The notes under the pieces: model-generated
What the model was told of the DNA's origin: nothing
What the model saw: only the letters and a program-made list of their open reading frames with translations
Databases searched by the model: none
Origin: Acidimicrobiaceae bacterium
GTDB taxonomy: Bacteria; Actinomycetota; Acidimicrobiia; Acidimicrobiales; Ilumatobacteraceae
Assembly (NCBI GenBank): GCA_947458565.1
Contig: CANGZK010000067.1
Location: 1-6,148 of the forward strand
Reading direction: 5' to 3'
Length of the DNA: 6,148 nucleotides
Shown: positions 5,925 to 6,148 of the stretch, piece by piece
How the letters are laid out: each line of letters begins with the position of its first letter
How positions within the stretch are numbered: the stretch's first letter is position 1
Made by a program: the position numbers and the translations under genes

Positions 5925-6148
5925 ATGAGCATTCAATTTTGTGATCCAGTTGCATGTGTTGCGGCAGGTTGCACAGCAACTGTTTGCACAGGCAAAGGTG
6001 TTCCGTCAAATCACACGTTGTACACACGTTCTGCCGAAGTAATTCCTGGCGGAGTCAACTCTTCGATTCGCGCGTTTAAAGCCGTTGGCGGCGAGCCGTA
6101 CATCGTTGCGCGTGGTGAAGGCGCACACGTAATTGATGTTGAGGGCAA
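5925..6148 (+). CDS. hemL: Glutamate-1-semialdehyde 2,1-aminomutase, N-terminal part
   Basis: The PLP enzyme moves the amino group of glutamate-1-semialdehyde to give 5-aminolevulinate, using the HemA product and feeding HemB. About 74 residues are visible before the right edge. From residue 32 the sequence is classic HemL: LYTRSAEVIPGGVNSSIRAF, then KAVGGEPYIVARGEGAHVIDVEG; usual homologues have NSPVRAF, here NSSIRAF. Ahead of this are roughly 25 extra residues with cysteines at 6, 11, 16 and 21, exactly five apart. The next in-frame start candidate is TTG at 6018, which would cut into the conserved part, so the ATG at 5925 is the best start. It begins three bases after the hemB stop and in the same frame, with no Shine-Dalgarno. 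The PLP lysine lies outside the window. Confidence 0.95.
   Translation, partial: MSIQFCDPVACVAAGCTATVCTGKGVPSNHTLYTRSAEVIPGGVNSSIRAFKAVGGEPYIVARGEGAHVIDVEG
5947..5982 (+). repeat. Nested inverted repeats in the hemL 5' coding region
   Basis: CAGTTGC (5947-5953) and GCAACTG (5976-5982) are exact inverted repeats with 22 bases between them. The right arm can instead pair with GTTGC (5968-5972) through GCAAC (5976-5980), with a three-base loop, so the two hairpins exclude each other. They lie about 22 bases inside hemL in the stretch encoding the cysteine ladder. This may only reflect the repetitive GTTGC coding content. Confidence 0.35.

Noticed and set aside
5247..5936. Long minus-strand open frame (229 codons) opposite hemB, rich in Cys and His
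   Set aside because: It lies entirely antisense to a well-conserved hemB, its composition is that of a shadow frame, and it has no recognisable motif or promoter.
1..6148. CRISPR arrays, tRNA or rRNA genes, insertion sequences, phage or defence genes
   Set aside because: No direct-repeat arrays, tRNA-like cloverleaf, transposase or terminal inverted repeats were seen; nearly all the DNA is accounted for by ordinary chromosomal genes.

Overview
The window is a piece of an actinobacterial chromosome. Rex, the divergent membrane protein and the rex-hemA-hemC-hemD gene order all resemble Streptomyces and its relatives. The base composition is near half G+C by eye, and start codons carry TANNNT boxes 6-7 bases upstream, so transcripts are probably leaderless. 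I infer a moderate-GC lineage such as Acidimicrobiia (Ilumatobacter-like aquatic Actinomycetota). This placement is a guess from protein resemblance, not a phylogeny.

Layout. Bases 1-378 hold the C-terminal part of a SAM hydroxide adenosyltransferase (DUF62 family), cut by the left edge. Just downstream is an uncatalogued 27-codon reading frame for a single-span membrane peptide (413-496) with its own promoter-like box. It overlaps tail-to-tail with a minus-strand gene (435-1256) for a seven-helix membrane protein of unknown function. Bases 1257-1384 form a divergent control region with a Rex-operator-like palindrome directly upstream of the rex start.

From 1385 to the right edge runs one tightly packed plus-strand operon: rex, hemA, hemC, hemD, hemB and hemL (cut by the right edge). 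Junctions are overlaps of 10, 4 and 4 bases, then gaps of 10 and 3 bases. Shine-Dalgarno sequences are weak or absent throughout, so translation probably relies on leaderless initiation at rex and on coupling downstream.

Together HemA, HemL, HemB, HemC and HemD convert glutamyl-tRNA to 5-aminolevulinate and on to uroporphyrinogen III, the common precursor of heme, siroheme and corrinoids. Rex senses the NADH/NAD+ ratio and, as in Streptomyces, probably represses its own operon, linking tetrapyrrole supply to respiratory state.

The main biology is a known type of operon and I see no wholly new system. The less ordinary points are a C-x4-C-x4-C-x4-C ladder in an N-terminal extension of HemL, the leaderless membrane micropeptide, a Cys-Asp-Cys metal site in HemB, a hairpin placed exactly between the hemD stop and the hemB start, and a one-codon same-frame gap between hemB and hemL.
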